33,109 nucleotides of DNA from Saccharomonospora piscinae (GTDB taxonomy: Bacteria > Actinomycetota > Actinomycetes > Mycobacteriales > Pseudonocardiaceae): NCBI RefSeq assembly GCF_005862235.1, contig NZ_VCEK01000008.1, forward strand, positions 1-33,109, in the 5' to 3' direction. Positions 1 through 7,445 of the stretch are shown piece after piece; positions within the stretch are counted from its first letter, which is position 1; each line of letters opens with the position of its first letter. A program made the translations under genes and the position numbers. The notes under the pieces are model-generated. The model saw only the letters and a list, made by a program, of their open reading frames with translations. It was not told where the DNA came from and did no database searches.

Positions 1-1
1 A

Positions 2-76
2 CTGTGGGCAGCCATTCCGGCCAAGACTCCAGATCCGACAACACGTCCCAGAGGCGCTGGGCGGGAAGATCGGTGA
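2..76 (+). CDS. Possible C-terminal end of a gene entering from the left
   Basis: An open frame runs from the window edge to a TGA at 74-76. That stop is immediately followed by a perfect 26-bp palindrome that could terminate transcription. The roughly 24 residues end in a basic tail (GAGREDR) and resemble nothing I recognise. The only support is the position of the stop before the hairpin; another frame is also open through this stretch. Confidence 0.25.
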   Translation: MWAAIPAKTPDPTTRPRGAGREDR

Positions 77-103
77 CCACGAACCCCGCGCGGGGTTCGT
101 GGT
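76..103. terminator. Perfect palindrome, probable terminator
   Basis: The arms CCACGAACCCCGC and GCGGGGTTCGTGG are exactly complementary, with one more A/T pair outside. There is no T-run, which is common for GC-rich actinobacterial terminators. The right half, extended to 118, recurs inverted at 781-807. Confidence 0.5.
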
Positions 104-154
104 GTCGAGTGCGGCTCAGCCCCAACCCATGCCACCACGTCAGGAGGAACCGCC

Positions 155-586
155 ATGCCCGAGACCACCACCCTCAGCGTGACCCAGGACCACCCGCTGA
201 TGCACCAGCGAGTCCGCATCACCGACGGGCACCCCGACTATGTCGGCCGAGTCGGCGTGCTGGTGCGTACCGAGACCATGGCCACTGGTGAGACCCAGTA
301 CACCGTCTGGGGAGACGGTCAGTCCGGATACCTCGCCACGGGCATCGAGCCCCTCGTCCCGAACACGCTGGCCGACCTCTGCGACCGGATCACCGAGGAC
401 GCGAACATCGCGAACCGGGGACTGCGCCGGGGAAGCGCGTCCTTGTTCGGGCCGCTGCCGAAGCAGAGTCGTGTCGCCGTGGAGGCCGCGCTCATGTTCC
501 TGATCGAGAACCCTGCTCACGCGGAGCGGATCGCCCGCTACGCGAATGAGGCCTCGAAGCAGACCATCCAGCTCGGTTCGCACTGA
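155..586 (+). CDS. Hypothetical protein, 143 aa
   Basis: This ATG gene is preceded by a strong AGGAGGA ribosome site at 142-148, which fixes the start. The protein has a short polar N-terminus, a beta-rich stretch (residues about 15-65, including the GYLATGIEPL segment) and a helical C-terminal half (about 70-143) rich in Ala, Arg and Glu. I see no signal peptide, membrane segment or catalytic motif, and I do not recognise the family. It lies between two related hairpins (76-103 and 793-824), so it appears to be an independent transcription unit together with the small frame at 652-783. GC and codon use match the neighbours. That it is a real gene is well supported; function is unknown. Confidence 0.75.
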   Translation: MPETTTLSVTQDHPLMHQRVRITDGHPDYVGRVGVLVRTETMATGETQYTVWGDGQSGYLATGIEPLVPNTLADLCDRITEDANIANRGLRRGSASLFGPLPKQSRVAVEAALMFLIENPAHAERIARYANEASKQTIQLGSH

Positions 587-651
587 CACCAGGGCGACGG
601 CTGACCACGGCGGGCGGTTGGTGGACCACCGCCGCCGGTATCGACGAGCCC

Positions 652-783
652 GTGGAGGACTACGAGCGGGTGTTGTTCGCCGACGCCACGGGCCAGATCG
701 TGTGGAACCCCGAGACGCAGCGCTACGACCTCGACGAGATCAACGAGGTCGAACTCGACCAGCTCTGCGGCGAGTTGCGCTGA
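652..783 (+). CDS. Possible small acidic protein, about 43 aa
   Basis: An open frame ends at TGA 781-783, directly before a hairpin. It encodes an acidic, protein-like sequence (contains GQIVWNPETQRYDLDEINE). The start is unclear: GTG at 652 is the first conventional in-frame start, while the open frame extends back to about 586 with only CTG codons available. No clear ribosome site precedes GTG 652. The amino-acid composition and the terminator right after the stop favour a real gene; the start does not. Confidence 0.35.
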   Translation: MEDYERVLFADATGQIVWNPETQRYDLDEINEVELDQLCGELR

Positions 784-792
784 GCCGCACTC

Positions 793-824
793 GACACCAC
801 GAGCCCCGTGGGGTTCGTGGTGTC
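793..824. terminator. Hairpin, probable terminator
   Basis: Fifteen-base arms (793-807 and 810-824) pair with a single G-T wobble around a two-base loop. It lies between the stop at 783 and the WhiB gene at 929. The left arm with its 5' flank (781-807) is an inverted copy of 92-118 with one mismatch. Confidence 0.5.
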
Positions 825-928
825 TGTGGGCTGCTCAGAGCCAGCCTGCCGGAGCCGAGGCGCGTCCACCTTCCAGAGCCGACGCGCCTCGGACCGGTCC
901 ACCGAAACCACTTCTGGAGGGAGTTCCG

Positions 929-1225
929 GTGTCTTCATTGTCCACGCCCACGGTGGCCGGTGACCAGTCCTGGCACGCCAGCGCGGTGTGCGCCCAAACC
1001 GATCCTGAGCTGTTCTTCCCCGAGAGCGGGCAGAACAGCGGCACCGCGAAAGCCGTGTGCCACAGCTGCCCGGTCAGCGCCGAGTGCCTGGCTGAGGCGC
1101 TGGCCCGCGGTGAGCGGTTCGGGGTGTGGGGCGGGCTCTCCGCGCGAGATCGGCGCCCACTGCGACGCCAGCATCAGCAGGCCGCCATCGAGCGGTGGGC
1201 CGACAGCATCGGTGGTGACCGGTGA
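929..1225 (+). CDS. WhiB-family iron-sulfur transcription factor
   Basis: This is a 98-residue Wbl protein. It shows the family's four cysteines: one in the N-terminal AVCAQTDPELFFP segment, then the CHSCPVSAEC cluster (C-x2-C-x5-C). The family turn motif follows (FGVWGG) and then a basic C-terminal segment (RDRRPLRRQH). Wbl proteins bind a [4Fe-4S] cluster and act with the principal sigma factor; versions on phages and plasmids often interfere with host regulation. The start is GTG at 929, set by GGAGGG at 917-922. Its stop overlaps the methyltransferase start by four bases, so the two are translationally coupled. It probably regulates this operon or host genes; the target cannot be read from the sequence. 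Confidence 0.93.
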   Translation: MSSLSTPTVAGDQSWHASAVCAQTDPELFFPESGQNSGTAKAVCHSCPVSAECLAEALARGERFGVWGGLSARDRRPLRRQHQQAAIERWADSIGGDR

Positions 1226-2745
1226 TCACCGTGACGGACCTGTTCTGCGGCGCCGGCGGCTCCGGTCTCGGCGCCACCGCCGTGCCGGGTGTGGAGCTGT
1301 ACCTCGCCGCGAACCACTCCCCGCGGGCGATCGAGACCCACGCCGCGAACTTCCCCGACTGCTTGCACGACTGCGCCGACATCTCCCAGGTCGAGCCCCG
1401 CCGCTACCGCCGCAGCAACATTCTCTGGGCCAGCCCCGAATGCACCTCGCACAGCATCGCCAGGGGCAAAAGAGCACCGGGGCAGCCGGACTTGTTCGGC
1501 AGCGCGCCCGACCCGCTGGCCGAGCGCAGTAGGGCGACGATGTGGGACGTCCCGCGGTTCGCGGAGGTGCACCGCTACGACGCGGTGATCGTGGAGAACG
1601 TCGTCGACGCCGTGAAGTGGGAGCCGTTTCGGGCGTGGCTGATGGCGATGGACGCCTACGGCTACCACCACAAGATCGTCAGCCTGAACTCGATGCACGC
1701 CCCGGCGATCGCCGCGCCCCGCGCACCCCAGTCCAGGGACCGGATGTACGTCGTGTTCTGGCGCAAAGGCAACACCGCGCCCGATCTCGACATCCGCCCG
1801 GCCGCCTGGTGCCCGACGTGCGACGCCGAGGTCCGCGCCATGCAGTCGTGGAAAAACGGCCGCACCGTCGGCCGGTACCGGCAGCAGTACATCTACCGCT
1901 GCCCCAACGTCTCCTGCCGCAACAGCATCGTCGAGCCCTACGCGCTCCCGGCCGCCGCCGCGATCGACTGGGCCCTGCCCGGCCAGCGCATCGGCGACCG
2001 CGACAAACCCCTTTCGGCCAAGACACTCGCCCGCATCAAGGCGGGGCTCGAGCGCTACGCGGGCGCGCAGCTCGTCCCAGCAGGCGGCACCTGGAACGAC
2101 ACCTCGTACCCGCCGAGCGACCCGTTCCGCACCCTCACCACCCGCGAGACGCACGGACTGCTCGTCCCCGTCGAGGGCCGCGACGGCAAGCAAGCCACGC
2201 ACGTGGCGACGCCGATGCGGACCCAGACCGCCCGGCACGAGACCGCACTCGTGGTGCCCTACTACGGCACCGCCGAAACCGCCCGCCCCGCCAGCGAACC
2301 CGTCGGCGCGCTCACCACCCACGACCGCTACGGGCTCGCGTTCATCGCCGAGCTACGCGGCGGAGGCAGCGACGCCCGACACGTGAAGGAGCCCCTGGCC
2401 ACGGTGTGCGCGTCGGGCAACCACCACATGCTCGTCCGCCACAACACTGCGCGCGGCAACCCCGGACAGATGTGTACGCCAGCCGTCGAGCCCGCTCGCA
2501 CGCTCACCACCGCCGGGCACCAGTCGCTCGTCGGCTGGCCACACGAGACCCCTGACGTCAAGGACTGCACCTTCCGGATGCTCGCCGTCCACGAGATCCA
2601 GGCCGCGATGGCGTTCACCCCCGACTACCAGCTCACCGGCAGCAAGCGCGAGCAAGTCCGCCAGCTCGGCAACGGGGTCACCCCGCCGGCAGCGGAGTTC
2701 TTGATCCGCTCCGTCGTCAACTCCTTGGAAGGGACCGACCAGTGA
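1222..2745 (+). CDS. DNA (cytosine-5) methyltransferase
   Basis: This 507-residue enzyme shows the C5-methyltransferase motifs in order. The SAM-binding motif is DLFCGAGGSG (residues 6-15). The catalytic Pro-Cys motif is SPECTSHS (Cys about 74; P-E-C in place of the usual PPC). ENV is at about 125-127, QSRDRMYVVF at about 170-179, and the C-terminal QLGNGVTPPAAEF motif closes the fold. Two Cys pairs (about 197/200 and 227/232) form a probable zinc ribbon within a long insertion before the target-recognition region. It would methylate cytosine in a specific DNA sequence. No endonuclease partner is adjacent, so a solitary phage/plasmid methylase protecting the element from host restriction is the likeliest role. 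It overlaps its neighbours by 4 bp on both sides (GTGA junctions). Confidence 0.93.
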   Translation: MITVTDLFCGAGGSGLGATAVPGVELYLAANHSPRAIETHAANFPDCLHDCADISQVEPRRYRRSNILWASPECTSHSIARGKRAPGQPDLFGSAPDPLAERSRATMWDVPRFAEVHRYDAVIVENVVDAVKWEPFRAWLMAMDAYGYHHKIVSLNSMHAPAIAAPRAPQSRDRMYVVFWRKGNTAPDLDIRPAAWCPTCDAEVRAMQSWKNGRTVGRYRQQYIYRCPNVSCRNSIVEPYALPAAAAIDWALPGQRIGDRDKPLSAKTLARIKAGLERYAGAQLVPAGGTWNDTSYPPSDPFRTLTTRETHGLLVPVEGRDGKQATHVATPMRTQTARHETALVVPYYGTAETARPASEPVGALTTHDRYGLAFIAELRGGGSDARHVKEPLATVCASGNHHMLVRHNTARGNPGQMCTPAVEPARTLTTAGHQSLVGWPHETPDVKDCTFRMLAVHEIQAAMAFTPDYQLTGSKREQVRQLGNGVTPPAAEFLIRSVVNSLEGTDQ

Positions 2746-2909
2746 CCAGTGACGCCCCCGACGTGTGGGACGCCTCCATCCCGCCCGGCGGCTACGTGTG
2801 CAGCACCTGCCACACCCCGGTCGAATCCGAACCCTGCCCCGACCACCAACCCACCGCGCACGCTGCCATCACCAGCGGAACCGACCAGGAGGACAACCGT
2901 GACCAGTGA
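2742..2909 (+). CDS. Small Cys/His-rich protein, 55 aa
   Basis: This short gene starts with the GTG that overlaps the methyltransferase stop (GTGA). It ends at TGA 2907-2909, overlapping the next gene by 11 bp. The protein has a C-x2-C pair (YVCSTCHTPV) followed by a Cys-x2-His (CPDH), a probable single zinc ribbon, and a Pro/Thr-rich tail. The tight coupling on both sides argues that it is real despite its size. A role as a small nucleic-acid-binding or adaptor protein is only a guess. Confidence 0.6.
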   Translation: MTSDAPDVWDASIPPGGYVCSTCHTPVESEPCPDHQPTAHAAITSGTDQEDNRDQ

Positions 2910-3183
2910 CCACCGCGCCCTGACCTGGCCTCAGGAGCACAAGGCGACCCGAGACTACGCACAACAGGTTGCCCGGGACCTCGACCTCGACCGTGACCTG
3001 TCCGACCGTGTCGCCGACTACATCGCCAACGAGATCGAGCGCGTCGGTGGCTCCGATGCCCGGCTCGTCATCACCGTCGACGACGGCGCTGGCCCGTATT
3101 GCTCGTGGTGCTGGGGTCTCGGCGGTATGTGCCCGCACATCGCGGGCGGCTCGTCAGAGCACTACCCGAACGCCGGGTCCTGA
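2899..3183 (+). CDS. Hypothetical protein with C-terminal Cys/His cluster, 94 aa
   Basis: I place the start at GTG 2899, because AGGAGG at 2887-2892 lies six bases upstream. The open frame extends further left, but there it only shadows the preceding gene. The protein has a charged helical N-terminus (about 5-60), a beta stretch (ARLVITVDDG) and then CSWCWGLGGMCPH. This C-x2-C-x6-C-x-H cluster probably binds zinc. It belongs to the overlapping operon beginning at 929. I do not recognise a named family. Confidence 0.7.
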   Translation: MTSDHRALTWPQEHKATRDYAQQVARDLDLDRDLSDRVADYIANEIERVGGSDARLVITVDDGAGPYCSWCWGLGGMCPHIAGGSSEHYPNAGS

Positions 3184-3253
3184 TGGTGAGGGGAGCGCGC
3201 AGCTTGCCTGCGCGTTGCCTGCTCCACCAGACCCCCAGCCCGCAGGAGGAACC

Positions 3254-4153
3254 GTGTCCGACGGCACCAGCATCGAGTGGACCAACACCACCTGGAACCC
3301 AGTCACCGGGTGCGACAACTGCTACGCCCTCACCCTCGCCGAACGATTCCGAGGCACCCCCGGCCACTACTTCCAGCACGGGTTCGACGTGCAACTCCGC
3401 CCGAACAAGCTCACCGCCCCGCTCGGCTGGCGGAAACCGCGACGGGTGTTCGTGAACTCCATGAGCGACCTGTTCCACACCGAGGTGCCGGACGACTACA
3501 TCGCCCGCGTGTTCGCGGTCATCGCCGCCACACCCCAGCACACCTACCAGCTCCTCACGAAACGCCACGCCCGCATGCGGGCCCTGCTCAACAGTCCCGT
3601 GTTCCGGGACCTCGTGGCCGTGTACCGCGACGAGTACGTGGGGAACACCGCCATCACCCCCGGCTGGGACTGGTGGCCCCTGCGAAACGTGTGGCTCGGG
3701 GTGTCCGTGGAGGATCAGAAGCGCGCCGACCTGCGCATTCCCGCACTGCTCGACACTCCCGCCGCTGTGCGGTTCCTGTCGTGTGAGCCGCTGCTGGGCC
3801 CGGTGGACCTCGACGGCCTGTCGATCGACTGGGTCATCGCGGGTGGGGAATCCGGGCGCGACGCTCGACCCATGCACCCCGACTGGGTGCGCACCCTCCG
3901 GGACCAGTGCGCTGCCGCGGGGGTGCCGTTCTTCTTCAAGCAGTGGGGCGCCTGGACGCCGGCGGGCCGGGGCATTGGCATGGCGCAGCACAACGTCGGC
4001 CGCGAAGTGCTGGTCGGACCACCGCTCGACGACATGGGCCACCGGCAGGTCATGCGTCGAGTCGGCAAGGGCAAAGCCGGACGCGAGCTCGACGGTCGGA
4101 CATGGGATGAGTTCCCGCAGTTGCTCGCCGAAGCGGGTGTGGCCGGTGGATGA
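3254..4153 (+). CDS. DUF5131 (phage Gp37/Gp68) family protein
   Basis: This 299-residue protein shows the family signature: SIEWTNTTWNPVTGC near the N-terminus, then NCYA, VFVNSMSDLFH (about 66-76), QLLTKRHARM, WLGVSVEDQ, FLSCEPLLGP, DWVIAGGESG and FFFKQWG. GTG 3254 is preceded by AGGAGGA, which decides the start. The family is common in actinophages and mobile elements and carries a conserved cysteine cluster; its biochemical role is not settled as far as I know. The N-terminal cluster here is shortened. Relatives I remember read TGC, about seven residues, then GC-x2-CYA, while this one reads TGCDNCYA directly, so one Cys is missing. The start lies 70 bp after the previous stop, in the same operon. 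Confidence 0.88.
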   Translation: MSDGTSIEWTNTTWNPVTGCDNCYALTLAERFRGTPGHYFQHGFDVQLRPNKLTAPLGWRKPRRVFVNSMSDLFHTEVPDDYIARVFAVIAATPQHTYQLLTKRHARMRALLNSPVFRDLVAVYRDEYVGNTAITPGWDWWPLRNVWLGVSVEDQKRADLRIPALLDTPAAVRFLSCEPLLGPVDLDGLSIDWVIAGGESGRDARPMHPDWVRTLRDQCAAAGVPFFFKQWGAWTPAGRGIGMAQHNVGREVLVGPPLDDMGHRQVMRRVGKGKAGRELDGRTWDEFPQLLAEAGVAGG

Positions 4154-4226
4154 GGTGACCAAGACTTCTGCCCAGACCCACCCGATGGGTTGAGACCAGC
4201 AGGAAACCGCCTGCACCACGACGTCA

Positions 4227-4261
4227 GGGGTCGAGACTCCATACCGGGTCTCGGCCCCTTT
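4227..4261 (+). promoter_or_regulatory. Hairpin between the DUF5131 gene and the membrane-protein gene
   Basis: GGGGTCGAGAC (4227-4237) pairs with GTCTCGGCCCC (4248-4258) with one wobble, and TTT follows. It could terminate the upstream operon, or act as a leader for the gene at 4290. A GTCTC...GAGAC alternative pairing with 4273-4277 is possible. Confidence 0.5.
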
Positions 4262-4289
4262 CGCATGACTGGAGACGAAAGGACCACGA

Positions 4290-5267
4290 TTGATCGGCGT
4301 ACGCGACGAGCGACCCCTCAGCCTCATCGGCGAGAAATTCGCTTCCTGGAAGCAGGAACTTGACCGGCTACACGACACCAACCCGAAACGGCGTGCGTGG
4401 CTACTCGGGGCCGTGTGGGCGGTCATCGCAGCCCTCGGCATCACGGCGCTGATCCTCGGGCTGTCCGAGTCGGAAACACCGCCTCCTCCGCCGCCGGAAC
4501 CGGTGGAGACCGGCGGCTTCACCGCGGCGATGGCGAACATCTGGAACAGCGGGGTGTGGCCGGTCGTCGGCGCACCACTCACCGTCTGGGCACGCACCCA
4601 CCTCGACGTCCCCGGCCTCACCCCCGCAGCGGGGATGCTGGCGTGGCTGGCCTTCGGCGGGCTGATCTTCCTGTCATTCAACCGGAGGTCGATCTACCCG
4701 CGCGTCCTGTGGCTCGGGTTCGGCATGGCCACGGTGTGGATGGGCTATGCCGGCGCGGCGCCCGGCCACGGGATCGCCGCAGCGGGTGCCCTCGCAGTGT
4801 TGTGGGCGCTGCCGTCGTTCCTGGTGTACAAGCGGGCCCCGGAACCTCCGGTGCAGGTCGAGCCGGAGCCGACCCGGACCGAGTCGCTGGCCGAACAGGT
4901 CGAGCGCAACAAGCGCCTGCTGGACGCCGCCCAGCCGGGCAGCTACGCCTACAACCGCCTCCGCGGTCACATCGACGACGACCTCAGCATCATCGTGGGC
5001 TGGGACAACGCCGACCGCGAGGAGAAACGGGCTCTGGCGCAGGCCCGGCGCAAGGCTGAACCCCTGCGTATCCACGCGATGGCGACGCTCGGGTCGTTGG
5101 CGATCCCCACGCTCGGCTGGATCCTGGCGGCCACCGGCTCCACCGTGTGGGGCGTGGTGCTCTACACCCTCGGCGCGCTGGGAGTCGGGCTCATGTTCGT
5201 GGCCACCCCGGCAGAACTCGGAGAAGACCCTGTGTCGCCCGCTGAGGCGCCGGTGGACGCCCGCTGA
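4290..5267 (+). CDS. Multi-pass membrane protein, 325 aa
   Basis: TTG start at 4290, with GAAAGGA at 4276-4282 as ribosome site. The hydrophobic segments suggest about six to seven membrane spans: about 39-58 (AWLLGAVWAVIAALGITALI), 110-130, 137-153, 158-174, then 255-275 and 278-298. A proline-rich stretch (TPPPPPPEP) lies between the first span and the next region. A charged cytosolic-looking domain (about 180-250, LAEQVERNKRLLDAAQPGS) follows. The C-terminus is soluble and acidic. The short protein at 21985 has a related layout (charged helix, then paired spans). Membrane-protein genes of this type are frequent on actinobacterial conjugative elements, but I recognise no named family. A strong terminator follows directly. 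Confidence 0.75.
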   Translation: MIGVRDERPLSLIGEKFASWKQELDRLHDTNPKRRAWLLGAVWAVIAALGITALILGLSESETPPPPPPEPVETGGFTAAMANIWNSGVWPVVGAPLTVWARTHLDVPGLTPAAGMLAWLAFGGLIFLSFNRRSIYPRVLWLGFGMATVWMGYAGAAPGHGIAAAGALAVLWALPSFLVYKRAPEPPVQVEPEPTRTESLAEQVERNKRLLDAAQPGSYAYNRLRGHIDDDLSIIVGWDNADREEKRALAQARRKAEPLRIHAMATLGSLAIPTLGWILAATGSTVWGVVLYTLGALGVGLMFVATPAELGEDPVSPAEAPVDAR

Positions 5268-5285
5268 CCGTGCCGTACAAGACGA

Positions 5286-5336
5286 GGGCCTTGGGTCTGG
5301 AGCGGAACTTCCGTTTCCAGACCCAAGGCCCTTCTT
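5286..5336 (+). terminator. Rho-independent terminator
   Basis: The sixteen-base arms at 5286-5301 (GGGCCTTGGGTCTGGA) and 5316-5331 pair perfectly, and TTCTT follows. It lies 18 bp after the membrane-protein stop and closes the left-hand block. Confidence 0.9.
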
Positions 5337-5340
5337 GCGT

Positions 5341-5551
5341 TCAGGGGTGTGCCGATTGTGGTGGTTAGCGGGTTTCGTCAGCCGGAGCAGCACGACCAGG
5401 TGAGTTGTTCGTGGCCGAGTTGGATGTGCCGCTGTGCGTTCGGCCGATCAGCCCTTTCGCTCTCGGTTGCACAGTCCTTCTCGAGTTGGCAGGTTGCGGG
5501 GTGCCTGTATAACTCCGTACATGGCTCAGCGTGGATGACCGCATGAGCGGG
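5341..5551. other. Intergenic stretch without a supported gene
   Basis: About 210 bp follow the terminator. No frame has both a ribosome site and protein-like composition. The right end may contain more of the decayed Excalibur gene described next. Confidence 0.4.
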
Positions 5552-5623
5552 CGGTGCTGTCCCGCTGGATGGGCGAACCCGGCTACGCTCGACCGCGACG
5601 GGGATGGCGTCGCCTGCGAATAG
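5552..5623 (+). pseudogene. Remnant of an Excalibur calcium-binding domain, frameshifted
   Basis: The family motif normally reads about GEPGY, a few residues, then LDRDGDGVACE at the protein's C-terminus. Here WMGEPGY is encoded in the frame at 5566-5586. LDRDGDGVACE followed by TAG is encoded at 5588-5623 in the next frame, so the two halves are out of register by one base and the intervening residues are lost. No intact upstream frame with a signal peptide precedes it. It appears to be the decayed 3' end of a secreted Excalibur protein. The intact gene starting 18 bp downstream may have displaced it. Confidence 0.5.
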
Positions 5624-5641
5624 CAGAAAGGCAACCGGTCG

Positions 5642-6097
5642 GTGGTGGAGCTACCCGAACCCGTCGAGGTCCTGGGCCCGTGGTCGCCATGGGTGCCCTT
5701 CGATCAGGCCCTCGACACCGCACCCCGCACCCCAGGGGTCTATCTGGCCCGCAACGGCAACGGATCGATCGTCTACGTCGGCATGGCCGGCGAGCGCCGC
5801 GGGATGGGCCTGCGTGGGCGGCTGTCGGTGTATGCCTCGGGCAAAGCGGCCGTCAGCGGCCTCGGCGAAGCCGCGTTCACCCGTGCCCTAGCTGACCCCG
5901 CATGGGTCCGTGAACGGCTCATCGAAATCGACGCTGGCCACCCGTTGACCGCGAAACAGTGGGCCCAAGCCGCCCTACGCTGGGCTCAGCTGTGGCTGTG
6001 CTGGACCCAGACAACCGACCGCGCCTCGGCTGTGGTCCTGGAAAAGGCAGTGATCACCGCGCTGCAGGCCACACCCTTGTGGAACACACGCCGCTAA
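5642..6097 (+). CDS. GIY-YIG nuclease-like protein, 151 aa
   Basis: GTG 5642 is preceded by AGAAAGG at 5625-5631. Residues about 30-50 carry the two-strand GIY-YIG signature as PGVYLARNGNGSIVYVGMAG. The Arg-rich helix after it (GLRGRL) matches the position of the conserved arginine. A conserved Glu is plausible in the C-terminal helix (VVLEKAVITAL). GIY-YIG domains cleave DNA in homing, repair and mobile elements. The protein is only slightly longer than a bare GIY-YIG domain, with an extra Trp-rich helical part (about 100-130) that may recognise DNA. It is a single gene, with a convergent terminator downstream. Family assignment is fairly good; activity is unproven. Confidence 0.7.
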   Translation: MVELPEPVEVLGPWSPWVPFDQALDTAPRTPGVYLARNGNGSIVYVGMAGERRGMGLRGRLSVYASGKAAVSGLGEAAFTRALADPAWVRERLIEIDAGHPLTAKQWAQAALRWAQLWLCWTQTTDRASAVVLEKAVITALQATPLWNTRR

Positions 6098-6117
6098 CAG
6101 CAACGCCGCTTCCTTCA

Positions 6118-6155
6118 TAGCTCGTGGGATCGGCGTCAGCCGGTCCCACGAGCTA
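6118..6155. terminator. Bidirectional hairpin between convergent genes
   Basis: The sixteen-base arms TAGCTCGTGGGATCGG and CCGGTCCCACGAGCTA pair with one wobble and a six-base loop. It lies between the plus-strand GIY-YIG gene and the minus-strand NYN gene. Confidence 0.7.
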
Positions 6156-6232
6156 CAAGTACGTCCCGATGCTCGCATGACGAGCGCCGGACAGGCTTCT
6201 AGCGGGGCCAGCTGTCCTGTCCCCGAACTAGG

Positions 6233-6790
6233 TCAGTGTTCTGGTGCGCGGCTCAAATGATCGAAGTGGGGATCCAGGGCCACGAACTCGTCGGCGGTGT
6301 CGCGGAGTTTGTGGCTGACCGCGTGGGACCAAGACACGACCCGTACCTTGAGACCACGCCTTTGCAGGGACTGGGTGGCTGGCAGGAAGTCGGCGTCGCC
6401 TGCCGCCAGTACGGCCATGTCGCCGTTGGCCGGGTTCATGTACTCGTAGGAGTCGTCCAGCATTTTGGTGCTCAGCCCAATGTCGACCTGCTTCTCTCTG
6501 TTGGTGAAGGTGCTGCGGTCAAACGTCTCAACTTCAAAGTCCGCGTCACGGACTTTCTGCCAGATGCTGTCGTTCTCGGGCGGCCTGGAGCCGAACAGGA
6601 TGGATCTGCCCACGGCTTGACCTGCTGGACAGAGCAGATCGTAGAGACGACCAAAGTCGTAGGTCCAGTGCGCGTAGAGTTTTTGCTCCAGCGCGGTGCG
6701 GATGTCGCAAGCTTTACCGCTTCGGACCGCCTGGATGCGTTGGCCCTCGATCCAGATGTTGGAGTTATCGACGTATACGTACAGGGTCAT
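6233..6790 (-). CDS. NYN domain (LabA/DUF88-like) PIN-fold ribonuclease
   Basis: This 185-residue protein starts with ATG preceded by GGAAGGAA. It carries the acidic residues of the PIN-like NYN fold: D8 in VYVDNSNIWIEG, D103 in KQVDIGLSTKML, and D132/D134 in LAAGDADFLPA. NYN proteins are predicted metal-dependent ribonucleases. The LabA/DUF88 group includes many solitary genes on mobile elements, with proposed roles in RNA processing or defence. The length matches a single NYN domain, so no partner domain is fused. The gene is monocistronic, and its upstream side runs into unusually AT-rich DNA with a long perfect inverted repeat, which may regulate it. Confidence 0.85.
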   Translation of the reverse strand: MTLYVYVDNSNIWIEGQRIQAVRSGKACDIRTALEQKLYAHWTYDFGRLYDLLCPAGQAVGRSILFGSRPPENDSIWQKVRDADFEVETFDRSTFTNREKQVDIGLSTKMLDDSYEYMNPANGDMAVLAAGDADFLPATQSLQRRGLKVRVVSWSHAVSHKLRDTADEFVALDPHFDHLSRAPEH

Positions 6791-6908
6791 GGTGGTTCCT
6801 TCCGTGGTGTAGTGATGATTGGGGCAGCGCAGGCGATCTGTCGGTGTAGCTGCTCTTCAAGGTAGTCTGCGAGCTAATGTCCCATGGAACTTTCGTCCTC
6901 TAATTGGT

Positions 6909-6961
6909 TAATTATTTCATCATCTAAATTACTGGAAGAGATTTAGATGATGAAATAATTA
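6909..6961. repeat. AT-rich perfect inverted repeat, 21-bp arms
   Basis: The arms (6909-6929 and 6941-6961) are exact reverse complements around an 11-base loop. The first arm contains AATTATTTCATCATCTAAAT. The surrounding 6880-6970 stretch is the most AT-rich in the window. It could be an operator for the NYN gene, a transcript-end hairpin, or an easily melted region. Confidence 0.85.
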
Positions 6962-6970
6962 TTTAGTTAT

Positions 6971-7403
6971 CCCCCTGGCGTCCCTCGGATGCCCTGACCT
7001 GCGAAAATGTCCTCTTCGGCGGTGCTCCAGGGACACGAGGTCTTGCCCGAGTGTGAAGTGCACCTCGGTCGACTTGCTGGGAGTAACACAAGAATAGGGG
7101 TCCTCGCGAACCAGCGCAAGGGCCGTTTTCGAGGCGAGTTCACGTGGCTCAAAATGGCGCGTAAACGGTTCAATTCTGCTCAGCCGACATCACCCACGCC
7201 AACCGGCCCGGCGTCACCCCAATCAAACCGCGTCGTCCGAAACTCGACACCGACACTTGGATCGTCGGCGACGCCTGAGTGCGGAACTGCGGCCTGCCAC
7301 TGGCGTGGTCCAAGCTCGACAAGGCCGTGAGACCCGTCGGCGACGATGCCGCACCGCCCAGCCGCTCCCGCAGAGAGCGTCGTGGGTGTCAACAGACGCC
7401 CTT
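6971..7403. other. Non-coding or decayed region
   Basis: About 430 bp with no supported gene. The 15-mer CCTGACCTGCGAAAA at 6993-7007 also occurs in each 68-bp repeat at the right end. A short protein-like frame at 7165-7278 (ITHANRPGVTPIKPRR, then LDTDTWIVGDA and a stop) has no start codon and may be the 3' remnant of a lost gene. Confidence 0.4.
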
Positions 7404-7445
7404 ATGGTTGATCCCAAGACACCCGACGACCCGCTAGGAGCTCCT

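Noticed and set aside
1174-2322. 382-aa minus-strand open frame opposite the methyltransferase
   Set aside because: It is the antisense shadow of a gene with complete C5-methyltransferase motifs; the composition is Gly/Val/Arg-rich without protein motifs.
3071-4681. 536-aa minus-strand open frame
   Set aside because: It spans the DUF5131 gene, a hairpin and part of the membrane-protein gene on the opposite strand; no ribosome site or domain.
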